From assembly GCA_964034945.1 (NCBI GenBank), contig OZ035962.1, forward strand, positions 73,361,597-73,425,596: a stretch of 64,000 nt of DNA. Reading direction: 5' to 3'. Each line of letters begins with the position of its first letter. Position 1 is the stretch's first letter. The notes under the pieces were generated by a model. It was not told the origin of the DNA, searched no databases, and saw only the letters and a list, made by a program, of their open reading frames with translations. Source of the DNA: Chrysopilus asiliformis. Taxonomy: Eukaryota > Arthropoda > Insecta > Diptera > Rhagionidae. Shown here one piece after another: positions 54,062 through 63,722 of this stretch. Made by a program: the position numbers and the translations under genes.

Positions 54062-54780
54062 CAGTAGAGTCCCGTTAATCCGGATTAGATGGGACCGGAT
54101 CATTGAAAGTCCGTATTAAACCAACTGATGTAGGATTATCAAAATAAAACATTTTTGTGATTAAAATTCAAAATTTATTGATTTTACAGTACATACTACA
54201 AAAAAACATAGAAAATGACCTGTAATTTAGAATAAAAAATGAAGAAAGAAACGTTCCAATTATTATTGGCAGCTACTTAAAGCAATCCTGAATAATTGAA
54301 TAAATTTATTTATTTAATTATGTATTCGGGATTGCTTTAATTAGCTACCAATAAGAATTTGACTTTCTTTCCTAGTCTCTAATCATACTAATATATAAAA
54401 ATGAGTTGGTGTCTATCTGTCTGTTCCTCTTTCACGCAAAAACGGCTGAACCGATTGACTTGAAATTTGACATGAGTGTCTGTGGTAGTTCTGGTTCCAA
54501 CATAGGCATACGGAAAAGTAGTGCGAGGGTTGGGGCGAGTACGTGAAGGAGGTAAAGTGATTTCGAAACTTAGTTTTTACGCTATGTTACTCTTTCGCGG
54601 GGAAACTACCGAGCCGATTGGCCTGAAGTTTAGCTCCAACATAGACCATAAAAAAAATTGAAAAAAGTTAACCCGGCAACGACGGGTATGCAAGCTAGTT
54701 AATAATATAAACTAATTAATTAATCCTGTTTTTTTAAATCCCGTCCGAATTAACCGGATCGGACTAGCGGGACTCTACTG
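54062..54780. mobile_element. Tigger/pogo-like element (719 bp)
   Basis: CAGTAGAGTCCCGTTAATCC at 54062 and the reverse complement of CAGTAGAGTCCCGCTAGTCC ending 54780. TA precedes the left tip; CA follows the right one, a likely mutated duplication. Sub-terminal words (CCGGATTA, TTAACCGGA) are shared. Interior has no transposase and is interrupted by another repeat. Confidence 0.8.
54388..54710 (+). repeat. Interspersed repeat ending in GACGGGTATGCAAGCTAGTT
   Basis: ATACTAATATATAAAAATGA at the left, GGCTGAACCGATTGACTTGA and GAAACTACCGAGCCGATTGG inside (two related halves), CCGGCAACGACGGGTATGCA at the right. The terminal tag recurs at 15448 (inverse) and 30983. Family not named; it lies inside the Tigger-like element. 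Confidence 0.6.
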
Positions 54781-54789
54781 CACATTTTT

Positions 54790-55035
54790 TTCTCTCTCGA
54801 CGCTACAACCAGTTTTCGGTATTGGCCTGCAGCAATCTGTATTGCCAGAGGTCCCGGTCGCGTGCCGATGTCTTCCAGTTATGCATCTCAATTCTCTTCG
54901 CGTCCTGGTCAACACCGTCTTGCCATCTGAGGTTGAGTCTTCCTCGTCGCCTTGTTGTTAATAACTTACCTCTGAGCCGGGTCATTTGACGGAGTCTGTT
55001 GAGTCTTATGAGCTTGACTACAGGCACGTCCTGAT
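54790..55035 (-). pseudogene. Non-LTR retrotransposon ORF2, C-terminal end
   Basis: The frame 55027-54803 includes LTTRRRGRLNLRWQDGVDQD, then AKRIEMHNWKTSARDRDLWQ and a short tail. The pattern GR..LRW.D.V..D.......NW...A.DR..W is the usual C-terminus of a widespread non-LTR (RTE/CR1-type) ORF2 in insects. Only this end remains. A more damaged copy lies at 59035-59215. Confidence 0.75.
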
Positions 55036-55540
55036 ATCTGTACCTTTAGGCAATTAATAATTTGTTGTAAGAATTAGAACTTTTCGTAACATTTCAAATA
55101 ATTGCTTGTTGGTAGGCTGTATTCCTATGACTATATTTTATAAATATATATTTAATTTTTGTTGTTTATTTTTCTCCTTTTGCGATTTTTGTTTTTATGT
55201 TTATAATTGGTAATATTCCTGTGGAATATTATTGGCAATCGTTTGCAAGTATCGTAAAGAAAATTCTAACATAATTGCTTTTAAAACTAGTGATTTATTA
55301 CAAAAATAAAAATAGGTCTTCTACAATACCCAAACTTACTCTATTACTAAGTAGGCACATCTTTGCCTAGATTGCTGCATTGGGCCGTTGAGGCAGTGAA
55401 GAATAAATCATTTCGTTTTGTAATGATATGTCAACTTGAAACGTATTTTTTCGGTATCAAGTTAATTTTTTTCTACATCAAATTGTCTTCAGTTAAACAT
55501 TGGAGTTTTTTAGTCGTTTTTAACAGCTTTTATTTAGCTT
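55036..55540. other. No gene seen
   Basis: AT-rich, nothing supported. Confidence 0.4.
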
Positions 55541-56110
55541 GCTTTCGGATCTGTTTGTCTGTTTGTCAGGGTCAAATCTTGCAATCTAATTTTGACCCAC
55601 TTGAACTCATCCGATCGACTTGAAATTTTGCACACATACGTAAGTTTCATGACAATACAATATTTTTTCCAATTCGGCCTTTTAAGGATAAGACAAGGTC
55701 CTGTGAGGATTACTTGATTATCCTTTTCCTCAAATTTTCCAGAAATTTTGGGGTTTGCTGAATCCAATTCTGGCATTAAGACGTCTGTAAAGATAGCAGA
55801 AGTAAGGAGAACGTGAACGTGGGTATTTTAGGGATTGCCAAATCTGATTCTGGAGTCAAAAAGTATGTATAAACAAGCTTGGCGAAATCCAGACGTCATT
55901 TTCAATTTTTAGTCATACTAATCCAATTCAAAAATGGCTAAAAAAAAATTCGTGAATCCTTTATTTAGAAAAAATGTACTAAAAAGGAAAAAAATAATAT
56001 TTTGGGCGTTATGTATCAGAAATAAAAGCAAGATAAGGCACAAAAAAATGAAATAAATATTTATCTCGCTTTTATTTCTGATACACATAACCCAAAAACA
56101 GATTTTTTCT
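55541..56110 (-). repeat. Dispersed repeat Y, copy 2 (reverse)
   Basis: CAGGGTCAAATCTTGCAATC, GATTATCCTTTTCCTCAAAT and TCGCTTTTATTTCTGATACA correspond to the inverse of sequence at 26105-26700. The minus ORF 55776-55534 through it is not a gene. Confidence 0.5.
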
Positions 56111-56930
56111 TTTAAGTAATAAATAAAATGTTTTTTATTTTTTTTAAATATTTTTTTAATACAAAATAGTGCGTGAAAAATTTTGAAAAAAATTGTTTGA
56201 AAATCGAATTAAATAAAACTACACTAGAATAAAGCAATAGAAAAACTCTATCATAGTTCTAAATACGAAGTTGTCAACGCACTGTCAATTATTTCTCTAG
56301 AAAATGTGCTTTAAAAAACATAAAAAACATAAAAAACCGATATTTTTGCGACTATTATTATGATGTTCTACCTTTCAAATAAAAAATTAAACTTGTTAAA
56401 GTCTTTTATATAGATTTCATGATTGCTTCCTGCCAATTGTGGTTTTTCTTACATTCGTTTTTTTCCAAACTCTCGTATTGACCGCACATTCGATTTCAAA
56501 ATTTTTTTTTTAAATTTATTTAATTATCCCTCTGAATAAATATATAATTTAATATTTAATTTAATATTTTTATCGTTATGTAAAAATTGGTGCAAATTTT
56601 AAATTGCGTTCAAGCGAAACTGCGTCGTATAAGAACTCCCTGTATTTAATTTTCAACTAAATCAAAAAAAAAAAATTAAATTTTTATAAAATTAGAGATT
56701 ATTTGACTATTTTCAATTGTTATCAAGGATGCATCTGTCGTCTGATTACTGAAATCTTGTTGGAATATTGAAAAGATTGAACCTGGCATTACACAGTTAC
56801 CGTGCGTACGTGTAAGTAGGGGAAAAATGCAGCTGCTATCACATCGCAGTAACACATAGACACGAGCCAGTGTCAAAGTGCAGTCCTATCCTAAATTATG
56901 CTTGTTTGCCTGAATTGTGCTTAAGTCTTA
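56111..56930. other. No gene seen
   Basis: AT-rich; short ORFs only. Confidence 0.4.
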
Positions 56931-57729
56931 CACGGTTAAAATTATAGGACTAACTTTTACCTCCAGTTCTGAAATTCGACGTTTTTTAATACTTTTTCTA
57001 TTAAATTTCAATCCTCTCAAATTATTAACTACATTTTTAACACATTGACTGCCATGTGAGATTGACGTGGTTTACATTAAAATGGGCTCTTCAGGCTGTG
57101 TGACAGACATGTGGTCTCACAGCACTTTACTTCAGTATAAGCTGTGTGGTAAAACATTGGATGCACCGAACTGTATAAAACTAATGGCAAAGAATAATTG
57201 ACGAACTGGGAAACCTGTTTTGATATTTGGCCTATGAATTCTGTATATAGCGATAGGTATATCTCGGAAAATTAAATAATATCATTTGAAGGTACATCAT
57301 AAAAAAAGTCTACTGGCCTTTGGAACTCGAATTTTTCGCCCCCATGGTGGCAGTCAACGCGTTAATAAAATTTGTATTATTTTTCAATATTTTTTTAAAT
57401 TTCTGCTTGCGTTATAATTAGGAAATGGTTTTCTGTATCCGAGTGTACTAGGCAAAATGGAAGTATTAAAAAACGGAGGTTTTAAAAACACACTGTATTT
57501 AAATACATCCTTATAAATAAAATTTCAATAAAAATATTAAATGAATAAGAAAATGCATTAAAAAAATAATGCGGCTGCATTAAATTTTAATAAAAAAGTA
57601 TTAAAATCAAAAAAATATATCGAATACATTTCAATAAAAAAAATATTTAGATTAAATTTTAATATTTTTTCGGTATGGAATTGTATGCAATACCAAATAT
57701 TAAAATTTAGCACAAGAATTTTTACCGTG
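56931..57729. mobile_element. CACGGTTAAAA TIR element (799 bp), TA target, host of a piggyBac MITE
   Basis: CACGGTTAAAATT at 56931 and the inverse AATTTTTACCGTG ending 57729; TA on both sides (56929-56930, 57730-57731). Interior non-coding. The tips resemble those of 38071-38353. Confidence 0.7.
57041..57361. mobile_element. piggyBac-type MITE (321 bp), TTAA target
   Basis: CACATTGACTGCCATG at 57041 and the inverse of CGCGTTGACTGCCACC ending 57361, with TTAA on both sides (57037-57040, 57362-57365). The TTAAC.C.TTGACTGCC tip is common in piggyBac-like elements of insects. Confidence 0.85.
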
Positions 57730-57731
57730 TA

Positions 57732-59034
57732 GGATCTATTGAAACGGAACCCAAAAGCGACAGGGGAGGAATCACGAAAAGTGTGCTGCACATTGCGCAC
57801 CTTGTCACGATCTCTTCTGCTGAGTTGTATTAATAATTCGCTGTATGCAAGGAAGGAAATACCAAAATGGAAAAAACAACGTCCCCCGAAAAATGAACGC
57901 ACACGACCAGCAGATAAGAGCAAATCGAAATGAACTAAAAAACGTGTGCCGGCTGCTCGTTGAAGACTGTCTCGTTAATCGAGTACCGTATTGAAGAGTC
58001 TATCCGGATGTCGTGATACCATATTTGATGAAATAATAAAAGGATATTCTGTACATCGTAAGCAGGTAACCAACCACATATGATATAAATTGTTCTTTTG
58101 ATGTTTTTACATTACCTGTATTTTCGACCTTTTGAGGTTTTTTTTCACTCGATTATTCCGAAGTTGAGAACGACGCAGAATTGAGGTTAATTTATATTGA
58201 TCTGGTAACACTTGAATTTTAAAATTTTATATAGACAAAAATTTATGTTTGCTTAGTGCAATTTTAAGAGTTTCTATAGTAAAATAACATCATTCCAGAT
58301 AACATTCCAGCATTGCAAAATATCAATTTTGGCGAGAAAACAAATTACCGTCTCAATCATGCGCCTCTAGTGCTGAGCACTTATCCAATCGAGTGAATGT
58401 ATCACCAAGACTGCGTTCCTTTATTAACCTCATTACAATTGTTCCTATAACACAAAACATTTTGATTTTCCTTCCAAAGTTTCTTAAATTACTTTAACTT
58501 GTTAGGTTAAATGGGTTCCTAAAAAACTAATTTTCAAAAGGAAAACATAAAAATAAAATGGTGGACGATAGACGCCATTTCGTCCAAATCCAACAAATGA
58601 AATACCCATCGTAACTCAGGAAAAAACAAACTGGTAACTAAAAAATGTCAAAGTTTGGTCTTAAAAGTTAAGAGCACGAATTCAGAAAGGCAAACGTATT
58701 TTTTTCGCTGATTAGTTTTACATTCGAGAACTTACAAATTTTTAGTATTATACAATTTTGTTCTGAAGTTTATCGTGTCGTTGTCCTTTATTAAATATGT
58801 TTGTCTCTCCCTTACCAACGGAAAGCCCCCATTTACCTTTTTCAGCTCAAGTTCAGACCATTTGTTCTTATAGTGGGCTATGGCTATAAAGGCAAGTTAC
58901 TTACCGGACAGTAGTCAGTAGTGTAAATGAAGCTTAAGTCAGTATCTTTAATCCAACTCTTAAACAAAAAGAATATATTTTTATTAGTTTTTTTTTTAAA
59001 ACCCATCTTTTTGCAGAATATTTTTTCTCTCTTT
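57732..59034. other. No gene supported
   Basis: 57739-57933 (plus) and 57923-57558 (minus) are overlapping short frames without known motifs. The rest is AT-rich. Confidence 0.35.
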
Positions 59035-59215
59035 CGGGCGATTTGCGACCTTGGTCTATCGCAATGTCTCTCGCCAGAGGTCCCGGCCGCGTGCCGATGT
59101 CCTTCAATTTTGCTCCCAATTCTCTTCGCGTCCTGGTCAACGCCGCCTTGCCATATGTGGTTTGGTTTTCCTCATCGCCTTGTTGTTATAAACCTACCAT
59201 GGAAGACTTTCCGAG
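59035..59215 (-). pseudogene. Non-LTR retrotransposon ORF2, C-terminal end, frameshifted
   Basis: The minus strand reads GKPNHIWQGGVDQDAKRIGS in one frame and then, after a shift, KDIGTRPGPLARDIAIDQGR, matching the copy at 54790-55035 at DNA level (CCAGAGGTCCCGG.CGCGTGC and TCTTCGCGTCCTGGTCAAC). Only the tail is present. Confidence 0.65.
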
Positions 59216-59316
59216 CCGGGGAATATTTTCTGCATTATCTAAAATACAGTACAGCATTTTTTAAAAATATAAAATATCTTGGTGAGACGTAGAATTGTTT
59301 TTTTAGAATTATTTTT

Positions 59317-59631
59317 TTAAACACAGCAAGTAGGGTATTGTGGCATGATTGCTGCCTTACTTGTAGTATCAGATTTGAACAGTAGACGATATAGCGTTCC
59401 TGTGATCGCCGACGATTTAGTGCTATGGCACATGTTTTTCCCTTCTATGAATGGTGGTTTGCAGTAAGTGATGGTAAAAGGGATCTGGTCCCTCAATTCA
59501 TTTCCCCTATGGGCAACAAGCAAGGTGCAACAGAAAGCGGCTGCTTCTTTTTGAACAGAAGGCAATTTCGAATTTAGGGTTCTTTGGAAGTGGCGAAGAC
59601 AGAGTGAACTTAGTACTCGGAGCGGCAACAT
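59317..59631 (-). CDS. Hypothetical ORF of 104 codons, doubtful
   Basis: An uninterrupted frame in DNA that is clearly less AT-rich than its surroundings. It contains LPSVQKEAAAFCCTLLVAHR and CKPPFIEGKNMCHSTKSS; I recognise no family. Its ATG lies 95 bp from the ATG of the plus-strand gene at 59727, so a shared head-to-head promoter is possible. The opposite strand has an acceptor-like AAACACAG (to 59326) and a donor-like GTAAGT (from 59466) around an open stretch, so an exon on the plus strand is an alternative. Confidence 0.22.
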   Translation of the reverse strand: MLPLRVLSSLCLRHFQRTLNSKLPSVQKEAAAFCCTLLVAHRGNELRDQIPFTITYCKPPFIEGKNMCHSTKSSAITGTLYRLLFKSDTTSKAAIMPQYPTCCV

Positions 59632-59726
59632 CTTTGGTGCTAAGTCATGTTTAACTCAAATGAATAAATGAAATAAAAGCAATTTTTATTGGTGATCACG
59701 GTTTTGAAATAATTTAAAGTTATTAA

Positions 59727-60182
59727 ATGTCCGGGAAATTAATTCAGAGCGCGAAACGAAAACGCGAATCCTCGCCGATTGCCGGATCGTCATCAGAAAT
59801 TGCGTCTTCAGAAGGCGAAATTGTGCCGGGCCCGAGCTCTGCGAAACGGGAGAAGATCGTTGAAGGCGATGAGAAATCAGCAGCGGAGGTGCCGAATCCA
59901 GATAGTCGACGAAATGAGTTTTTAGCGGAGGCGTTAAACAGGATTATCGAATTGCAGAATGAATTACAGGATTACGAGACCGATAGCGATGACTCCCTCT
60001 CGGATATGTCAGAGTGCTCTCCCTCAATTCTTGGATATGATGTTGGTGCCCTTGGATTTGCGATGTGTGCTCGGGAGACTTTGCTATTCCTTCAGTCGGA
60101 AGGGGTTCCTCCCGAAAGTCCTTTGTATCAGGCGATTAAAAATCGGTTAGTCGCTAAATGCAATGGATTACCATTGAACTAA
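59727..60182 (+). CDS. Small acidic nuclear-type protein with Hey-like Orange motif, no bHLH
   Basis: 151 codons, single exon, ATG after ATTAA, polyA signal AATAAA at 60299-60304. The GC content is much higher than the flanks, which argues for a real gene. Residues 9-13 (AKRKR) may be a nuclear signal. Residues 15-60 are Ser/Glu-rich. Residues 62-86 form a helical, Asn/Glu/Leu-rich stretch (FLAEALNRIIELQNELQDYE) followed by an acidic DSDDSLSDMSE patch. Residues about 102-146 (DVGALGFAMCARETLLFLQS then EGVPPESPLYQAI) resemble the Orange domain of Hey/Hes repressors: LGF..C..E...FL...EG....SPL...I...L. No basic helix-loop-helix is present. If the match is right it could dimerise with, or modulate, bHLH-Orange proteins; that is inference. 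It converges with the exon at 60501-60755. Confidence 0.6.
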   Translation: MSGKLIQSAKRKRESSPIAGSSSEIASSEGEIVPGPSSAKREKIVEGDEKSAAEVPNPDSRRNEFLAEALNRIIELQNELQDYETDSDDSLSDMSECSPSILGYDVGALGFAMCARETLLFLQSEGVPPESPLYQAIKNRLVAKCNGLPLN

Positions 60183-60500
60183 AAACGCCAAAACCGGATA
60201 TATTTTCTAGCTGTTTTATTCTAGTCATTGTATATTTTAATATCAAAGTTTCAAATCTAGTCAGTAGTATTTTACTTTTATATTATATTGAAAATTGAAA
60301 TAAAATAAGTTAAAGCATAGAAACATTCTTGTAAAGGTATTTTTATTTGAGTATTTTTGCTATAAATCTAAATACATGTTGAATTTCTATAAATCTACGA
60401 TGGCAATTTTTGACTAGTGAGTAAAATTAATGCAAAAAACACAAAACATTTATAAAAATTATTTTAAATACAATTGCACAAGAAAAACATATTTATAAAT

Positions 60501-60755
60501 TTATTGCGATATATTCACGTTGCGCGGCTCTGAAACTTCTGGATCTGCCCGATATCTTAAACTGCAGCCTGTAAATGCAGCTAACCAAATTTCCTTTTCA
60601 TCAATGTTTTGGGATTTACCATTTGATTTTGCAATGTCGAGTAGACGGTGGTAGACTTCCAGCGCCATCTGTTTTCTGTTTGTTTGAGTTGTAAAACTTT
60701 CAGTAAGCGGGTGCTGCTCTTTGATTAGGTCGAAAGAGTCCTCTGTTGGTATCAT
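60501..60755 (-). CDS. C-terminal exon of an unrecognised gene
   Basis: 84 codons to a TAA stop, directly preceded on the minus strand by an acceptor (CTTCTAG, ending at 60756). It contains KQMALEVYHRLLDIAKSNGK and EKEIWLAAFTGCSLRYRADP, well balanced and conserved-looking, but I cannot name the family. Because an acceptor abuts the ATG, the ATG is probably an internal methionine and upstream exons should lie to the right, perhaps beyond the transposon nest or outside the window. The stop codon overlaps AATAAA, as in the apyrase gene. Confidence 0.55.
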   Translation of the reverse strand: MIPTEDSFDLIKEQHPLTESFTTQTNRKQMALEVYHRLLDIAKSNGKSQNIDEKEIWLAAFTGCSLRYRADPEVSEPRNVNISQ

Positions 60756-60886
60756 CTAGAAGTATATTTAGAAAAAAAAGCTTTAGATGAGTTCGAAAGT
60801 GATTTTGCTGAAAATTATGAAAATCTATTTTTGACCGACTTCTATGTATGTGGAACATGTTTATTTTAGTTAAGTAAACAATTTTT

Positions 60887-61037
60887 ATACCCGTATGGTG
60901 AAACCAAAGGGTATATTAGATTTGCCTTACCGTTTGTAACGCCAAGATCCCGTCATCACACAAAAAAATGAATTACACCATTGTGTTTAGAATGATAAAA
61001 ATAATTAATTTCTGCATGTCCGTCCGTCTGTCTGTCC

Positions 61038-61075
<38 letters not shown>

Positions 61076-61479
61076 CTGTCCGTCTGTCTGTCTGTGGCGC
61101 GGATTGCGGGCGCACGGATTGAGCTAGAGACTTGAAATTTTGCACAGATCCGTTTTTCGTAAAATGTGAGGCTAAGTTCGTTAATGGGCAAAAATGGACC
61201 ATTAGGGGGGGTACCCCCCATACGAACGAAAACATTTTTTGCGAATATCTCAAAAACAGTGCATTTTATCAAAAAAGTGTAGGAACAAAAGTTATTTAGG
61301 ATATGATTCTACATAAAACTCCCATACATCAAAATCCAATTGGAACAAGTTTTAAAAAAATCTTATTGGAATATTTGACTTCAAAGTGGAATTTTGATAC
61401 AACTGTTTGTCGTTCACTTAAATCACCATACGGGTTTTCAATAATTGCCAGATTGGCAATTATAGCTTTTGTTATGTTT
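60887..61479 (+). mobile_element. DINE-1-like element (family 1), full-length copy
   Basis: ATACCCGTATGGTGAAACC at 60887 to TTATAGCTTTTGTTATGTTT ending 61479 (593 bp). It carries the longest family-1 microsatellite (CTGT/CCGT, 61017-61094), the TCACCATACGGGT repeat (61424-61436) and the TTGCCAGATTGGCAA stem-loop. It is flanked by T on both sides. Confidence 0.9.
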
Positions 61480-62035
61480 TTTTTATTAAAAATGGTTTTA
61501 TTTCCAATAAAAATTTCTAACACCTTTTTTTCTCTCTGATTTTTATAATACAATACTTTGACAATGTTTTATCGTTAACTATAGAATTTTACAAAATTTG
61601 ATTACAGTAAAAATCAGTAAAAATTTGTCTCTACTCAAGTATTTTGTCTATCTGTTCTGTTTTATGGTAGGATAACATATGGGTACTTTCGCTGCGCAGT
61701 AGATAGTCATGATAAAAATGCCTTTTTATCATGACTATCCACATTTAATTTATTAATAAGATTTATGGGTAAATTTGAAAAAAAAACTTAATTTTTTAAT
61801 AAAAATTTATCTGTTTTTTTGTCCGCTTTACGCATCTTAAAATCGAGATTATATAAAATTAGGGGGGAGGATGTAAATTTAAACATATACATAAGTGTAG
61901 ATATATCATTATAAAAATAACAATCAATAGAACAATCGAATAATATTTAATCAGTGAGAGGACACAGAAACCGTATTAGCAGTGGTATGATTGAGAAAAC
62001 AATTTTGCTAGCAATGGTGATAGGAATAATAGTTA
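61480..62035. other. No gene seen
   Basis: AT-rich; TTTTTATCATGACTATC is near-palindromic at about 61706-61740. Confidence 0.4.
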
Positions 62036-62053
62036 AAACCAATTCAGACTAAT

Positions 62054-62435
62054 GCTACATTTACACGAATGACAAATTTGTCATTTTTTTCTTGTCATTA
62101 TGTTAATTCCCGTGTAAATGGCATAATTTTTGTAATTTTTTCTGTCAGAAAATGTCAATCTCTCATAAAAGAATGAACTTGTCCATTCTTTTATGCCAGA
62201 TTGCCATTCGTGCAAACGCAATATTAGTTATGACAACTTTAGTATTCAACTTTTGTCATAACTAATATTGCGTTTGTACGAATGACAATCTGGCATAAAA
62301 GAATGGAGCAGTTCATTCTTTTATGAGAGATTGACATTTTCTGACAGAAATAATTACAAAAATTATGCCATTTACACGGGAATTAACATAATGACAAGAA
62401 AAAAATGACAAATTTGTCATTCGTGTAAATGTAGC
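62054..62435. mobile_element. Near-perfect foldback element, ~185-bp arms
   Basis: GCTACATTTACACGAATGAC at 62054 and its inverse ending 62435; arms match with a handful of changes and leave a loop of about 16 bp near 62240. It interrupts the outer MITE. ATTCTTTTATG and its inverse also recur within each arm. Confidence 0.9.
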
Positions 62436-62556
62436 ATAATGATTGCGATTACGATCGAAACTTCTCGACCAATGAGATCAAAGAGCCTGTTCACATTGGT
62501 TGAAATAGTCCGACTAAATAGGACGGATGAAAAATTGCTCGTGTTCGCATTGAGAC

Positions 62557-63350
62557 CAGTGTTGCCATTTTGACCGTTTTCCGGTCAGATTTGACCGGAT
62601 TTTGTCCACTTTGACAGGAGAAAAAATGAAAATCCGGTCGACCGGATTTTTAACCGCAACTGAATGTGTTTTCGACCTTTTTTAACAGTTTTTCAATTGG
62701 GAAAGAAATAACATATTTTCAACATTATCAATTTTCACAAAAAGAATGTTCACAAATTGAACGCACCCTTTGTAATTTATAAGTGGAAATTGGGACTTTT
62801 CGGGTTAATGCAATAATTCGGGTACATATGTTATATGTAAGTTATAATAATATTTCTGGAGATCTATTGGGGATGTGAATTAATTCGTAGCGTTTTACAA
62901 AAGATGACGTAACTATTTTTCTATTCATTTTTCCCATTTTCTGAATATTTATTGGAAAAGTACTTTCACTGATCGTTAATTTGTAGTATTTATCATTTAG
63001 TTGAAGTGAAAAAGAAGATGCTTTCTACTTCATCAAATATGTCGAATTATGTACCGAATTATTGGAAAGTTCGACTTCGAAGTCGAATTTGGCTACAACT
63101 GCTCGAATTAAGATACGAATATCACCATACGGGTTTTCAATAATTGCCAGATTGGCAATTATAGCTTTTGTTATGTTTAATTTCTAGGTTATTGTGATCA
63201 GAAATGTCGTTTGCGTGGCTTTGACCGATGTTTTGGCCGGATCTAACACGCTAAAACTTTTGACCGTTTTTTCTGACAGGATTCAACAGAAAAAAATCCT
63301 GTCAAACGGTCAAATTTGACCGGATTCATATTTTTGAGTTGGCAACAGTG
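62557..63350. mobile_element. hAT-like element, copy 2, with exact 8-bp duplication
   Basis: CAGTGTTGCCATTTTGACCG at 62557 and ATTTTTGAGTTGGCAACAGTG-type end (last base 63350). ATTGAGAC on both sides (62549-62556, 63351-63358). It is an internally shorter, inverted relative of 19703-21099 and holds a DINE-1-like 3' fragment. Confidence 0.9.
63060..63178 (+). mobile_element. DINE-1-like element (family 1), 3' end only
   Basis: From ATTGGAAAGTTCGACTTCGA through TATCACCATACGGGTTTTCA and the stem-loop to GTTATGTTT at 63178. The 5' part is absent; the join to hAT sequence on the left is at about 63060. Confidence 0.8.
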
Positions 63351-63722
63351 ATTGAGACTATTTCAACCAGTAGCTGTGAGCAATCAGACTAGCGTGAAAC
63401 ATTTGGGAAACGGAACATTTCAAGTAATACGTGGCTGCCTTTTGCTCTGCGACGTGTTGCATCGACGACGACCGAAACAATAATGACAATGGAACACGTT
63501 CAGTGTGGCAGCCAACCAATCAGAGCACGACAGGCGGAACTCTGAGAATGGAGTGTTTAGTTTTGAGGATGATTTTCCTATCAGCAGTCCCACTTCCTCA
63601 CCTTGCCCTAATGTTGCCAGTTTCTGTCCTATTTAGGCGGACTATTTCAACCAATGTAAACAGGCTCAAAGCGTTCAATGATAGGGACAGGAAAGCTTTG
63701 ATCTCATTGGTCAAGGAAGTAT

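Larger units (their letters stand above)
62483..63667. mobile_element. TIR element with GAGCCTGTTCACATTGGTTG ends, Harbinger-like, host of hAT copy 2
   Basis: GAGCCTGTTCACATTGGTTG at 62483 and the reverse complement of GAGCCTGTTTACATTGGTTG ending 63667; arms pair for about 40 bp to CTAAATAGGAC. AAA flanks both sides (62480-62482, 63668-63670), consistent with a 3-bp duplication. The plus ORF 63431-63820 crosses its border and is not a gene. Confidence 0.78.
62036..63722. mobile_element. Outer foldback MITE of a nested transposon complex
   Basis: Pieces at 62038-62053, 62438-62482 and 63668-63722 together align with the MITE at 52456-52599 (CAATTCAGACTAA, TTGCGATTACGATCG, GACCAATGAGATCAAA, CTTTGATCTCATTGGTC). 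Two independent insertions split it. Its far right end is lost or diverged. Confidence 0.7.
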
